Of a stretch of DNA of 64,000 bases, positions 47,551 to 58,100 are shown in pieces. Under the pieces are notes generated by a model. It was not told where the DNA came from, did no database searches, and saw only the letters and a program-made list of their open reading frames with translations. Origin of the DNA: Lepus europaeus (Eukaryota > Chordata > Mammalia > Lagomorpha > Leporidae); assembly GCF_033115175.1 (NCBI RefSeq), contig NC_084827.1, forward strand, positions 63,177,201 to 63,241,200. Reading direction: 5' to 3'. Positions within the stretch are counted from its first letter, which is position 1. Every line of letters begins with the position of its first letter. Made by a program: the position numbers and the translations under genes.

Positions 47551-48034
47551 CTGACAGTCTGTGTGGTTTACTTGTTCGTTAACAAAAAGAAAGAAAGGAA
47601 TACTTCCACTGGGCTCTGAGCACTGTAAAGAAACAGGGAGGGGGGTGACTCCTGGCTTCTTTTACTCCAGAGGGGTCTTCACCTTTGCCTCTAGATCTCC
47701 CACCCAGCCCCTGCCATCTTCAAACTTCATGCCCCTGGGCCATCCTTACGTCACTGCCCCTCCCAGATATTTAAATCATCTCTAGATGACTGATAATACC
47801 TAATGCAATGTAAATGATATGTAAATAGCTGTTACCGTGTGCTGTTTAGGGAATAATGATGAAAATCTGTACGTGTTCAATACAGATGCCATTTGTTCTC
47901 CATCTATTTTTGATCCTTTGTTGAATCCTGAAATGTGGAACCCAGGGATATGAAGAGCTGACTGTATATTTATTTATATTTGTAATTTAAAAGATGTAAC
48001 TATATACTAGACAATTATTTAAAAATAAGCTCGA

Positions 48035-48352
48035 GATGGGGTCAGTGTTGTGGCCCACTCATGAAAGCCATCGCCTGCGATGCCAGGATCCCATATCGGA
48101 GTGCTGGTTTGAATCCCAGCTTCTCCGTTTCTGAGCCTACTTCCTGATGATGCACCTGGGAGGCAGTGCATGATGCCTCAAATATTTGAGTTCCTGAAAC
48201 CCAAGTGAGAGGATCGGATGGAGTTCCTGGCTCCTGGTTTCAGCCTGGTCCAGCCCTGGGTCAATGTGGCCATTTGGGGAATGGGCTAGCAGATAGAAGA
48301 TTCTCTCTCTCTCTCTCTCTCTCTGTATTTCAAATAAATAAAAGTCTTTCAA
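48035..48352 (+). mobile_element. C-repeat SINE, form A
   Basis: GGGGTCAGTGTTGTGGCCC head, (CT)n at 48302-48324, tail AAATAAATAAAAG. Confidence 0.92.
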
Positions 48353-49070
48353 AACAAAAGAGGTTGTAGATAGACTGCATGTGTTTTTGAGATGTGCAGA
48401 TCTTCCAAAGAGGTCAGCTAGGACAAGTGTGGGATGCAGAGAGCAGTGAGCAGTGACAGCTCTGCTGTGATGTGAGGACTTATTAACATTTGGAAAGTTA
48501 CTTCAGCCTGTATTGGTTCAACATGCATAAGCAACGTTGCAGGTTGAGACAACCTCCAGATGAAGCAGAGCTGTCTTTAGATGCCCAAGATTGTCCCGTT
48601 GTGTTTAACATGAGCAGTCTGCACACTAACAGAGAGATGCTGTCTCCTTTTAGAAGCCTTGTTTCTTTTAGACAACTGGCTCAGCTCTAATCTACCATGA
48701 ACAGTCATGGCAGGCTTTGGGGCTTTTGAATAATTTTTGTGGCAGAAACAATTGTTGGAGTCATTATTTTATTGTATTACAGAGCTCTGGGATGGAAATT
48801 AGGAACAGTGTCATTAAAGCAATGTGGGACCTAATTGCATTACACTATAGAGCACTGTTTTGATTTGCCAAAACTTGCAGTTTGATAAAGATGCTGCCTT
48901 CTGTGAATTTTTACACAAGTCCAAGATCTAGAATGTTCTCTAGCAGGGTGGCTCTGTGCAGTGAAAAAAATCACAGCCATCATCTGAATTCTACAGCAGC
49001 CTAAACGCAGAGCGACAGCTGTTCGCCTCCTCGGCACTTTACACTCCCCTGACATAAGAAAACAGTGTTA
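48353..49070. other. Unique intron block, possibly conserved
   Basis: Non-repetitive, with A/T-rich homeodomain-like core words (CTAATTGCATTA at about 48831). No exon recognised. Confidence 0.4.
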
Positions 49071-49084
49071 AAAATCTTGTTGCC

Positions 49085-49437
49085 AGCCGGCGCCGTGGTT
49101 CAATAGGCTAATCCTCTGCCTTGCGGCACCAGCACACCGGGTTCTAGTCCCGGTCGGGGCGCCGGATTCTATCCTGGTTGTCCCTCTTCCAGGCCAGCTC
49201 TCTGCTGTGGCCAGGGAGTGCAGTGGAGGATGGCCCAAGTGCTTGGGCCCTGCACCCCATGGGAGACCAGGAGAAGCACCTGGCTCCTGCCATCGGATCA
49301 GCGCGGTGCGCCGGCCGCAGCACGCCTACTGTGGCGGCCATTGGAAGGTGAACCAACGGCAAAAGGAAGACCTTTCTCTCTGTCTCTCTCTCACTGTCCA
49401 CTCTGCCTGTCAAAAAAAAAAAAAAAAGAAAGAAAGA
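49085..49437 (+). mobile_element. C-repeat SINE, form B, with TSD
   Basis: Full length on the + strand, tail A15 plus (GAAA)n. AAAATCTTGTTGCC at 49071-49084 is repeated with one change at about 49437-49450. Confidence 0.95.
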
Positions 49438-49453
49438 AAATCGTGTTGCCCTG

Positions 49454-50088
49454 AAGGCTTCCTGGTCCAGCTGAAAGTCTGTGAGAGCATTTCAGGCATG
49501 GAAAGCCAAGACTGTGACAAAAAAAAATTTCCTGCATGGAGGATCTCTGTGAGACCTCAGAGGAAGGAAAGGGTCATCAAAAAGGGAGACACTGTTCTCT
49601 GAAGGGAGGACAGAATATCCACTTTGCTTATGGCTGTGTCCAAATACCAATGGAGTCTATGGTCACAGAAGGCTGCCATAGTCTTGGCAGCCCATGGCAA
49701 GAGCCTCTGATGATCACTGATGTCATGAATAAGAGTGTTAATTGTTAAAGGAACAACAGAAGTCACTCTGCACTTGCTCCCCATGTAGGACCTCTGTCCC
49801 TATTGAATTGTAATATGAGAATCCACTGCAAATTCTCTCCCTAAACTGTACTCTATACGTTGAGTGTGGGCGTGGGGGCAAATTGTTGAAGTCTATGCTT
49901 AGCATGGAGTTGGTCCTCTGTATATAAAGTCAAACTAAAAATGAACAATAATGAAGAAGGAGATGGGAGAGGGAGATGGAGGTGGGATGCGAGTTGGAGG
50001 GGGTATGAGGGAAAGAACCACTATATTCCTAAAGTTGTATCTATGAAAAAATGCATTCATTAAATAAAAACTAAAAAAAAAAAAATCA
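49454..50088 (+). mobile_element. 5'-truncated L1 (copy 3), 3' UTR
   Basis: More diverged than copies 1 and 2 but collinear with both. G-rich tract at about 49961-50020, AATAAA at about 50063, A13 tail. ATCNTGTTGC at both borders is its TSD. Confidence 0.88.
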
Positions 50089-50144
50089 TGTTGCACTTGC
50101 TGCTAAAGCATGACACAGCACATTTTTTATGAAAGTACATTTTG

Positions 50145-50405
50145 AAGATTTTTTTTTAATTTATTTGAAAGTTAGTTACACAGAGAGAAGGAGAGACAGA
50201 GAGAGAGGGAGATGAAAACAGGAGCCAGGAACTTCTTCCTTCCCATGCAGGTGCAGGGGCTCAAGGACTTGGGTAATCTATTGCTTTCCCAGGCCATAGC
50301 AGAGAGCTGGATTGGAAATGGAGCAGCTGGGACTTGAACCGGTGTCCATATGGGATGCCAGCACTACAGGCAGCAGTTTCACCTGCTATGCCACAGCACT
50401 GGCCC
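50145..50405 (-). mobile_element. C-repeat SINE, form A, internally deleted
   Basis: The GA-rich tail joins directly to AACAGGAGCCAGGAACTTC; right end CACAGCACTGGCCCC. Confidence 0.9.
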
Positions 50406-50504
50406 CTGAAAGTACATTATGAAGTAATCGTGTGACCACAGAACATCTCTCTTATTCATGAACACCTGCCCGTTAACTGATTTCCCGGGTATTTCATTTA
50501 AAAA

Positions 50505-50823
50505 AAAAAAAGGATTTAGTTATTTATTTGAGAGGCCAAACCACAGAGAGAGAGAGACAGAGAGATCTTCCATCCTCTGGTTCACTCACCAAATGACCAC
50601 AATGGCTGGAGCTGAGCTGATCCAAAGTCAGGAGCCGGGAGCTTCCTCCAGGTCTCCCACGCAGATGCAGGAGCTCAAGGACTTGGGCCATCTTCTACTG
50701 CTTTCCCATGTTGTAGCAGAGAGCTAGACGGGAAGTGGAGCAGCCAGGTCTCAAACCAGCACCCACATGGGATGCTAGCGCTTCAGGCCAGGGCATTAAC
50801 GCGCCGTGCCACAGCTCCAGCCC
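50505..50823 (-). mobile_element. C-repeat SINE, form A
   Basis: Full body, right end GCCACAGCTCCAGCCCC. Confidence 0.92.
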
Positions 50824-51661
50824 CTACTTCATGCTTTTAATGATACAGCATCACCCGCTGATTAGCAAGGTGCACAGGGTAACTCATGGGGGAGGAGGCG
50901 GGGAGCAGAATGTGGGAGAAACAAGGGGTGCCCTGATGGTGCAGCCAAAGCAGCTAGGTCCCTGCAGGCAGAGGGTGTGGGTGCTGGCAGAGGGAGATGG
51001 CCCAAGAGGAGGGCTGGCCCCTGGAGTGGGCAGGTGGAGCAGTTGGAGTCCTGCTCCTGCTGCAGTTATCTGAGAGAGCCCAGCCCAGCACGTGTTTTAC
51101 TTCTGGGAGCCACACAGCTTCCATGAAAGTCTTGTGCCTGCCAGTGTCTCCTTCGGGGGTGGGCGTGCATCACATATGACAGCCGTCGGCTCATTGTGCG
51201 TTCTCAGAAGAAGGTGTCTTCCTCCCACCAGTCAGGGTACTGGGAGACCGGGGTGGCTAGAAGAGAAGTTCAAGGTGTTTGTCACGAGGAAACCCTGCGA
51301 GGGAAGCCGTGGAGGGCGGAGGACTCCAATCGGGGGCTGCTGATGTCACCGAGTGTTCCTTGTCAAATGAGCCAACTTCTCAAAAGCTGAAATTAGACTT
51401 TTGTGCAAGCTAGAACCAAAACTCTCGAGCCAAGCTGACTAAATATGGTCTGGGATAAGGGACCCTGAGGAAATCTGAACCAAGCGTGGACTTCAGCGAA
51501 TCCTCAGGTGTTGGTTCGCTGGTTCATTCATTGTGACAAATGTACCATATGGAATTGGGATCTCGATAACAGGGGAGTCTGCGAGTAGGTATATGGCAAC
51601 TGTTCTCTAAATCTAACTCTATTCTAAAAAGAGAAGTTTATTAATAATATACTTTTTTAGT
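50824..51661. other. Unique intron sequence
   Basis: No repeat or exon recognised. Confidence 0.4.
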
Positions 51662-51830
51662 AGAGTCATTTTATTTATTATTTATTTACTTGAGAGGCAG
51701 TTACAGACAGAGAGAGGGAGAGACAGGGAGAGGTCGTCCATCTGCTGGTTTACTCCCCAAATGTTCATAATGGCCAGAGCTGCCCCGATCCAAAGCCAGA
51801 AACCTGGAACTTCTTCCGGGTCTCTCTGCT
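51662..51830 (-). mobile_element. Truncated C-repeat SINE
   Basis: Tail half only, ending near CTTCTTCCGGGTCTCTC. Confidence 0.8.
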
Positions 51831-52004
51831 TCTGGGCCCAGATGCTGTCCCCATCACCTGCAATACTCTGCAGCGCCGCCCCCGCCCCAGCCCCCTAGCA
51901 TATCACTTCCTCAACCCTGGCTTCTGACACCGCCATTTGAAAACTTTTAAGTCCCCTAATTTCTGCCAGGATCTTCGTGTTGCAACCAAAGAGCCTAGTG
52001 TGGG

Positions 52005-52137
52005 GACCAGTGCTGTGGCATAGCAGGTAAAGCCACCACTTGTAATGCCAGCTTCCCATATGGGTGCTGGTTCATGTCCTGGCTGCTCCACTTCTGATCT
52101 AGCTTCCTGCTAATGGCCTGGGAAAGCGGTGGAGGAT
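52005..52137 (+). mobile_element. 5' half of a C-repeat SINE
   Basis: GGGGACCAGTGCTGTGGCAT through GGAAAGCGGTGGAGGATG, then cut off by L1 sequence. Confidence 0.88.
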
Positions 52138-54073
52138 GTTTTTTGCTAAGAGTTTTATGGTTTTACCTTTTATATTGACATCTTTGAATTAATTCTTGTA
52201 CATGTATAGAGTCCAACTTCATTCTATTGCACTTGGAAATCCAGTTTCCCAACACCATTTGTTAAAACTACTATTTTTCCTTCATTGAACATCTTGGTGC
52301 CTTTGTCAAAAAACAATTGATAACTGTGAGGATTAATTTCTGGGTTCTTATTCTATTTCATTGGTCTTCATCTCCATCCTTATGAGAGTACTGTATTGTT
52401 TTGGTTACTGTGGCTTTTAGTAACCTTTGAAAGCAGGAAAAATGGATCCTGTAATTTTGTTCTTTTTGTTTCTCCAATTTGGGCTTCTTAGGATCCCTTG
52501 AGATGTCACGTGCATTTAAGGGTTCACTTTTCTATTTGTGTAAATATTCAAATTTGTGTAAATATTCAAATTTTGATAAGAATGCCTCAGTGGGCAGATT
52601 GCCATGGTCTTGTTCTCATCTTAAATATATTAAGTCTTCCAATCCATGAGCATGAGATGTCTTTCCATTTGCTTTGATTTTCTTTAAGCAATATTTTATA
52701 GTCTTCAATACACAAATCTATTGCTGCCATGGTTAATTTTGCTAAGTTTTTTGCTAAGTATTTCGTTATTTTTGATGCCATATTAATGGAGTTTTTAAAA
52801 ACATCACTTTTAGGTTGCTCATTGCAAATATGTAGAAATAAAACTGATTTTTTTTGCATGTTGATTTATATTCTGCAGCTTTGTTAAATTTATTTGTTAG
52901 CTCTAACTATTTCATTGTGGTTTCTCTATGGTTTTCCATTTATAAAATCATGTCATCTGCAAATGGAGATAATTTTATGTCTTCTTAAAAAATATTTTAT
53001 TTATCTGCATGTTATTTGAAAAGCAGAGGCACAGGAATAGATACAGAGAAAAAGACAGAGAGAGATCTTCCATGTGATGGTTCATTCTCCATTGCCAACA
53101 ACAGCCAGGTCTGGGCCAGGCTGTGCCAGGCTGGGCCAGAACGTAATCCGGGTCTCCCATGGACTTGAGTCATTGCCTGCTGCTTCCCAGCATATGTGCT
53201 AGCAGGAAGCCAGATCAGAAGCTGGATACCTGAGAGCTGAACCCGCCACTCTAATAGGGATATGGGCATTCCACTTAGCTTCTGTGCCACACTACAGCCC
53301 CTATGGCTTCTGCTTGGGTTCAGATGTATTTGATTTGTTTTTATTGCCTTTCAATCTCACTGGAGCTTACTTTAATATGATGATTGGAATAAGAGAACAC
53401 GGACATCCTGTGCCCAATCTTAGGGCAAAAGTTTTCATTCTCTCACCATTTGACATGATGTCAGCAGTTAACTTTTCAGATAAGTCTTTAAATGTTAAGG
53501 ACATTCCCCTCCATCCCTAATTTATTGAATTTTTTTAACCATGAAAAGATGTTGAAAGTTGTCAGTACTTTTTCTGCATCAATTGAGATATCCATATATT
53601 TTTCTTCATTAATGTGATATAATGATTCATTTTCATATGTTGAACCATCCTTACATTCCAGTAATAAACCCCTTTTGGTTATGAAATATAATCCATGTGA
53701 TAGGCTGTTGAATTCTGTTTGCTGGTGTTATGTTGAATGGCTTTAAACCTGTATTCATAAGGGATATGCATCTGTAGTTTTCTTTTTGTTGTAGTTTCTT
53801 GGTCTGGTTTTGTTATCAGGGTAATTCTAGCCTTGTAGAATAAGTTAGGCAGTATGAAAAAGTTTGAGAAGGACTAGTATTAATTATTGTTTAAATGTTT
53901 GGTGTTATTCACTCCCAGGTAGTAGAAGCCTTCTGGTCCTAGGTTTTCTTTGTTGGCAGATTTTGGTTACTCATGCAGTCTCCTCACCAATCGCAGGTCC
54001 ATTCAGCTTGTCTATTTCTTCTTGAGTTAGTTTTGGAAGATTATGCATTCCTAGGAATTTCCATTTTGTCTGC
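52138..54073 (-). mobile_element. Long old L1 ORF2 fragment, antisense, broken by a SINE
   Basis: The complement runs through the reverse-transcriptase part of ORF2 (GTTTCCCAACACCATTTGTT, CATGTCATCTGCAAATGGAG, ACATTCCAGTAATAAACCCC). Many stops and indels; not coding. Confidence 0.85.
52985..53300 (-). mobile_element. Diverged C-repeat SINE within L1
   Basis: Contains a tandem CAGGCTGTGCCAGGCTGGGCCAG variation at about 53118; right end CACACTACAGCCCC. Confidence 0.85.
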
Positions 54074-54397
54074 TTTTTTTTAAAGAATTATTTTACTTAT
54101 TTGAAAGACAGCGTTACAGAGAGAGGTAGAGACAGAGAGAGAGGTTTTCCACCCGCTTCCCAGGTGGCTGCCACGGCCGGAGCTGTGCCCATCCGAAGCC
54201 AGGAGCCAGGAGCTTCTTCCAGGTCCCCCATGTGGGTGCAGGAGCCCAAGGACTTAGGCCATCTTCTACTGCTTTCCCAGGCCACAGCAGAAAGCTGGAT
54301 TAGGAAGAGGAGCAGCCGGGACTAGAACCAGCACCCATATGGGATGCTGGCGCTTCAAGCCAGGGCTTTTAACCCGCTGCGTCACAGTGCCGGCCCC
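54074..54397 (-). mobile_element. C-repeat SINE, form A
   Basis: Full body, right end GTCACAGTGCCGGCCCC, followed by a loose AATAAATCTTAAAAA segment. Confidence 0.93.
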
Positions 54398-54425
54398 AAT
54401 AAAAATAAATCTTAAAAAAAAAAAA

Positions 54426-54712
54426 GTTCACAGAAAATGGAACTAAAAGGGAAGTTTATTTTGGTTTATTTATTTACCTAGGCATGCCACACAAGTCCCC
54501 AAAGCTATTTTACCAATTTAGAATCCCAGTAGTGGTGTGTGAATGTTTCCATAACTCTGTGTCCTAGCCAATACTTGGGACTGACATAGTCAGACCTTTT
54601 AAGTTTTGAGAGGCTAATGGGTATGAAATTGTACCTTACTGTGGTTTTAATTTACATTTCTGATCGCCAACAAGTTGAGTGCCTTATATGGTTTATATTG
54701 GTTGTATAATCC
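54426..54712 (-). mobile_element. Old L1 piece, antisense
   Basis: Complement of an L1 end (CCTTACTGTGGTTTTAATTT). Confidence 0.6.
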
Positions 54713-54811
54713 AGGGAGCTGGATTGGAAGTGGAGCAGCCAGGACTCAAACTGGTGCCCATATGGGATGCTGGTGTCACATGTGGCGGCTTTACCTGCCA
54801 TGCCACACCTA
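54713..54811 (-). mobile_element. 5' fragment of a C-repeat SINE
   Basis: Only the head complement, GGGAGCTGGATTGGAAGTGG to CCATGCCACACC. Confidence 0.85.
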
Positions 54812-55176
54812 GGAGTTGACATCCTAGTCACACATGGAGCAATGATTTTTTTCCCCCGAGTGGTAAAAAGTCTTGGCTGTAAATGGTTCGTGACTTTCCA
54901 AAGGGCTGCATTACATGAGCAATGCACTATCCACCAGTGGGATTAAAATTTCACTGGGGACACTAGGAGATCAGGACACCAATGTGCAGAAGGCTCCTGA
55001 GTGGCCTAGAGAAACTCCCAGACACCTGCAAGGAAGCGGGGACGCGCCTGCACCAGCGCGGGATGCAGCGTGCTCTGGTCCAGCCGTGCAAGGGGAATCA
55101 TTTGTGAAACACGAGACTGGGCGTCGGTGAAAATGAGACCACACAACTGTACCAGCCATTGCGGGAGGACGGCCAG

Positions 55177-55203
55177 AGAAGAGTTCCTGAATGGAACTCT
55201 TCT
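55177..55203. repeat. Perfect 11-bp inverted repeat (hairpin)
   Basis: AGAAGAGTTCC, five-base loop TGAAT, GGAACTCTTCT. The right arm plus GTA is repeated directly at 55210-55223. Confidence 0.9.
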
Positions 55204-55407
55204 GTATCAGGAACTCTTCTGTAGCCTCAAAATCAGGCACTACTGGACAGAAATTAGTGCCGAAACAGAGACGAGCATGGGAAGGATTTAGAGAATGTTC
55301 CAACTGTTGGGTGCCTGCGAAGGCGAGAGACGGCACTGAGACTGCAGTGGGCCTGTGCAGGGCATAGTCTAAGATTCTGGAGTTTTGCTTAAGCAGCATT
55401 CTAGGGA

Positions 55408-55544
55408 CCAGGACCTTCCACTGCTTTCCCAGGCCATAGCAGAGATCGGGATAGGAAGTGGAGCAGCCGGGACTTGAACCGGCGCCCACATGGGACGCCG
55501 GCACTGCAGGCGGCGGCTTTACCCACTACGCCACAGTGCCGACC
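55408..55544 (-). mobile_element. 5' fragment of a C-repeat SINE near exon 2
   Basis: Head half only, right end CACAGTGCCGACCC. It lies about 300 bp upstream of the ARHGEF4 acceptor. Confidence 0.88.
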
Positions 55545-55840
55545 CTCTAGCATTTTCTCTAAAGGCCTTTCCAACAGCTAACACACAGGAAAATGGTTTG
55601 TACTGAAGGCCCTGGGAACAGATCCTGAGCATCGAGCTGCGGCTGATCATTGTGTTTTTGGATCTTCTGGTCGTTCTGGGTGACTGGCGGGTGACTGGCG
55701 GGCGGTGTGAGCCAGCAGGTGCATTCCCGCAGGCAGCAGGAGCCATCCTCTTACGGGAAGGGGAGGGGGAGTCGGCTCTGAGACTTTGTTCTGCCTGCTG
55801 CGCCTCTGCCCTCCCCTGCCAGCTGCTGTCTCTCTTTCAG

Positions 55841-55980
55841 CCATGCCCGATGGAGTCCTGGACACAGTTGTCCGCGCTGATGAGGCGGGGAGCGAGGAGG
55901 ACCTGTATGAGGACCTGCACGGTTCCAGCCACCACTACAGCCACCCTGGAGGGGGCGGTGAGCAGCTGGCCATCAATGAG
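55841..55980 (+). CDS. ARHGEF4: ARHGEF4 (Asef1) exon just before the SH3 domain
   Basis: Acceptor tctctctttcag at 55840, then CC ATG CCC; donor GAG|GTAGGG at 55981. The frame from 55843 gives 46 residues, starting MPDGVLDTVVRADEAG and ending GGGGEQLAINE. The acidic SEEDLYEDLHGSSHHYSHP segment and the GGGGEQLAINE end match the ARHGEF4/SPATA13/ARHGEF9 family, and the MPDG..DT start matches ARHGEF4. In the family this segment lies next to the SH3 domain, downstream of the region where APC binding relieves SH3-DH autoinhibition. ARHGEF4 then activates Cdc42/Rac1 in cell spreading and migration. The exon leaves phase 0. The following exon, expected to start with the SH3 region (LISDG in human), is not found before the window ends. 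The internal ATG could serve as a start if a transcript begins just upstream. Confidence 0.93.
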
Positions 55981-56769
55981 GTAGGGTCACAGCTGAGCGG
56001 GTGGAGGAGGGGACCAGGGCGGGACTTGATCGCAGGCCTGATGGTCAGGGCGACTCCAGTTGCACTGTTGCCGGCCAGATGTGCACAGCTGTGTTCCAGA
56101 ACAGACGGCAGCGGTGCCACCGGGCCCACAGCGCAGCTGCAGCCGGCGGTGTCCGGAGCAGAGTCTGTCCAAACGGAGTCCACGGGGATGGGCGGGGCAG
56201 GCACACAGTCCCCGCACGCTCGCCAGCATACCCCCGCCCCCTTCCGCAAAACCGGCCTGGCTGGAGAAGATTGCGTGGTGCGCGGAGAGGGGGAGGGGAG
56301 GGGACGGGGCTTCCAGCACTCCTACAAGTAGCCAGGGGAGACTGGGGGACAAAGCCAGTGAAACCAATTTTCTCCCACGGACACCAAGAGCTCAGAAGTG
56401 TGCAGTTGCTATGACAACCATATGCCAGTTACCATTTTTTGCTGTTCCTTCAGAGCGGAGGAAGTTAGTGAGCAAACCCCATCTGGATAAAACTGGGGTC
56501 CCATTCCTAGCTTCACCTTTCACTTTCTCCAAGGAGAGAGAAGCGTGGGGCTTTCAGGCTTCTCTCCTGCTGTCTCCAATCCTGGGCTCTTGCACTCCCT
56601 TCTTGAATGGGTGAACAAAAGAGAGAGTTTAACCAAACGTGCAGAGCAAGCGCCACCTCCCATCCCCTACCCCCCAGTCCTTTCTGCTCCATGAAAACCG
56701 GAGCCTAACAACCCAGATCTTGCCACACTTGCCACACTCGGACACTTTCCTCCAGGGGGGATCGATCGC

Positions 56770-56797
56770 AAAATAAAATAAAATAAAATAAAAAATC
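56770..56797. repeat. (AAAAT)n run
   Basis: Five AAAAT units plus A-rich end, in intron 2. Confidence 0.93.
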
Positions 56798-57154
56798 AGC
56801 CTTTAGTGAATGCATGCTTGGGAACTTCTCAGAAACCAGAGCGGAACAGGGGTCCTCCTCATCCACACAGCACAGCGGTGGAGCCCAGGGCCAGCCAGTC
56901 CACTCTGGATAATGACCTACAACAGTCATTAAATAATGCTTCAGGGAAAAACCCTTGTTGCATAGAGAATACAGTGCAAATTAAGTCTTTTCAACAACTG
57001 AAACTGTTAAGTGCCTCTCATAAGCTACAGTACACAGGAGGGGCTCTTCAAAAAGTTCATGGAAATGCATATTATGAAAAGGTGTGCATGGGCTTCAAAC
57101 GTGTTTTGCACCAAAATACACTTCTATTTAAAAAAGAAAAAGAAAAGAAAACAC

Positions 57155-57467
57155 GGTGGCTAGCATTGTGGCACAATACAGGAAGCCACAGCCTGAGATG
57201 TTAGCATCCCATAGGAGCACAGGTTTGAGTTCCAGCTGCTCTGATTCCAACTTCCTGCAAATGGCACCTGCAAAAGCAGTGGAAGATGGCCTGAGTGCTT
57301 GGGTCCTTGCACCCACGTGGGAGACCTGGATAGAGTTCCATGCTCCTGGCTTTGGCCTCACCCAGCCCTAGCTGTTGTGGCCATTTGGGGAGTGCACCAG
57401 CGGATGGAAGATTTCTCTGTCTCTCTCTCTGTAATACTTCCTTTTAAATAAATAAATATTTTCTAAA
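57155..57467 (+). mobile_element. C-repeat SINE, form A, diverged head
   Basis: GTGGCTAGCATTGTGGCAC head, tail TTTTAAATAAATAAATATT. Confidence 0.9.
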
Positions 57468-57479
57468 AATGATGCCAAC

Positions 57480-57814
57480 TTTTTTTTAAAGATTTATTAA
57501 TTTTACTTGAAAGTCAAAGTTACACAAAGAGTGAAGGAGAGGCTAAGAGAGAGAGGTCTTCCATCTGCTGGTTCACCCCCAAATTGGCCACAACAGCTGG
57601 AGCTGTGCTGATCCAAAGCCAGGAGCCAGCAGCTTCTTCCAGGTCTCCCACGTGGATGCAGGGACCCGAAGGCCTGGGCCATCCTCCACTGCTTTCCCAG
57701 GCTGTAGCAGAGCGCTGGATTGGAAGTGGAGCAGCTGGGACTGGAACTGGTGCCCATATGGGATGCTGGCACTGCAGGTGGCAACCTTATCCATTACACC
57801 AAAGCGCCAGCCCC
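57480..57814 (-). mobile_element. C-repeat SINE, form A
   Basis: ATGCYAACTTTTT at both borders is a 13-bp TSD with one change. Confidence 0.93.
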
Positions 57815-57827
57815 AATGCTAACTTTT

Positions 57828-58100
57828 TAAAATTTTGATTTTATTTATTTGAGAGAGAGAGAGAGCGCTACCAGCTAGTGGCCGGCTCCCTGAACTTTAC
57901 TCACAACGGTTGGGGACCGAAGCGGGGAGCTAAGAATGCAATCAGGTCTCCCACGTGGGTGGCAGGCAGGAACCCAAGTTTCTGAGCCATCACTGCTGCC
58001 TCCCAGAGTCCGCCTGGTGTGAAGGCAGAGTCAGGAGCCAGAGCCAGGTATGAGGTCGAGGCACTCAGTGTTGGACACATGGCTCTTCCCCGGCATCTTA
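57828..58100 (-). mobile_element. Diverged older C-repeat SINE
   Basis: AGGTCTCCCACGTGGGTGGC and GCTGCCTCCCAGAGTC remain; the right end is degraded. Confidence 0.75.

Larger units (their letters stand above)
44358..47966 (+). mobile_element. MER2-like DNA transposon split by about 3.3 kb
   Basis: The left part, 44358-44484, starts CAGTGGTCATCCTTCGGTATCC and follows the MER2/Tigger end. The right part, about 47755-47966, continues with TTTAAATCATCTCTAGATGA and TGTAAATAGCTGTTACCGTG, and ends GCTGACTGTA. The consensus runs directly from one part to the other. Everything between them (an L1 piece, a SINE and the WBP11 retrocopy) therefore arrived later. Confidence 0.8.
4048..55840 (+). other. 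ARHGEF4: ARHGEF4 intron (about 51.8 kb) between the two exons seen
   Basis: Begins GTAAGG and ends with a long pyrimidine tract and CAG (55821-55840). I found no further ARHGEF4 coding exon inside it. In particular the N-terminal exon of the human 690-residue isoform, as I remember it, is not recognisable here. The intron is filled by SINEs, L1 pieces, DNA transposon remnants and one processed pseudogene, listed separately. Confidence 0.65.
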
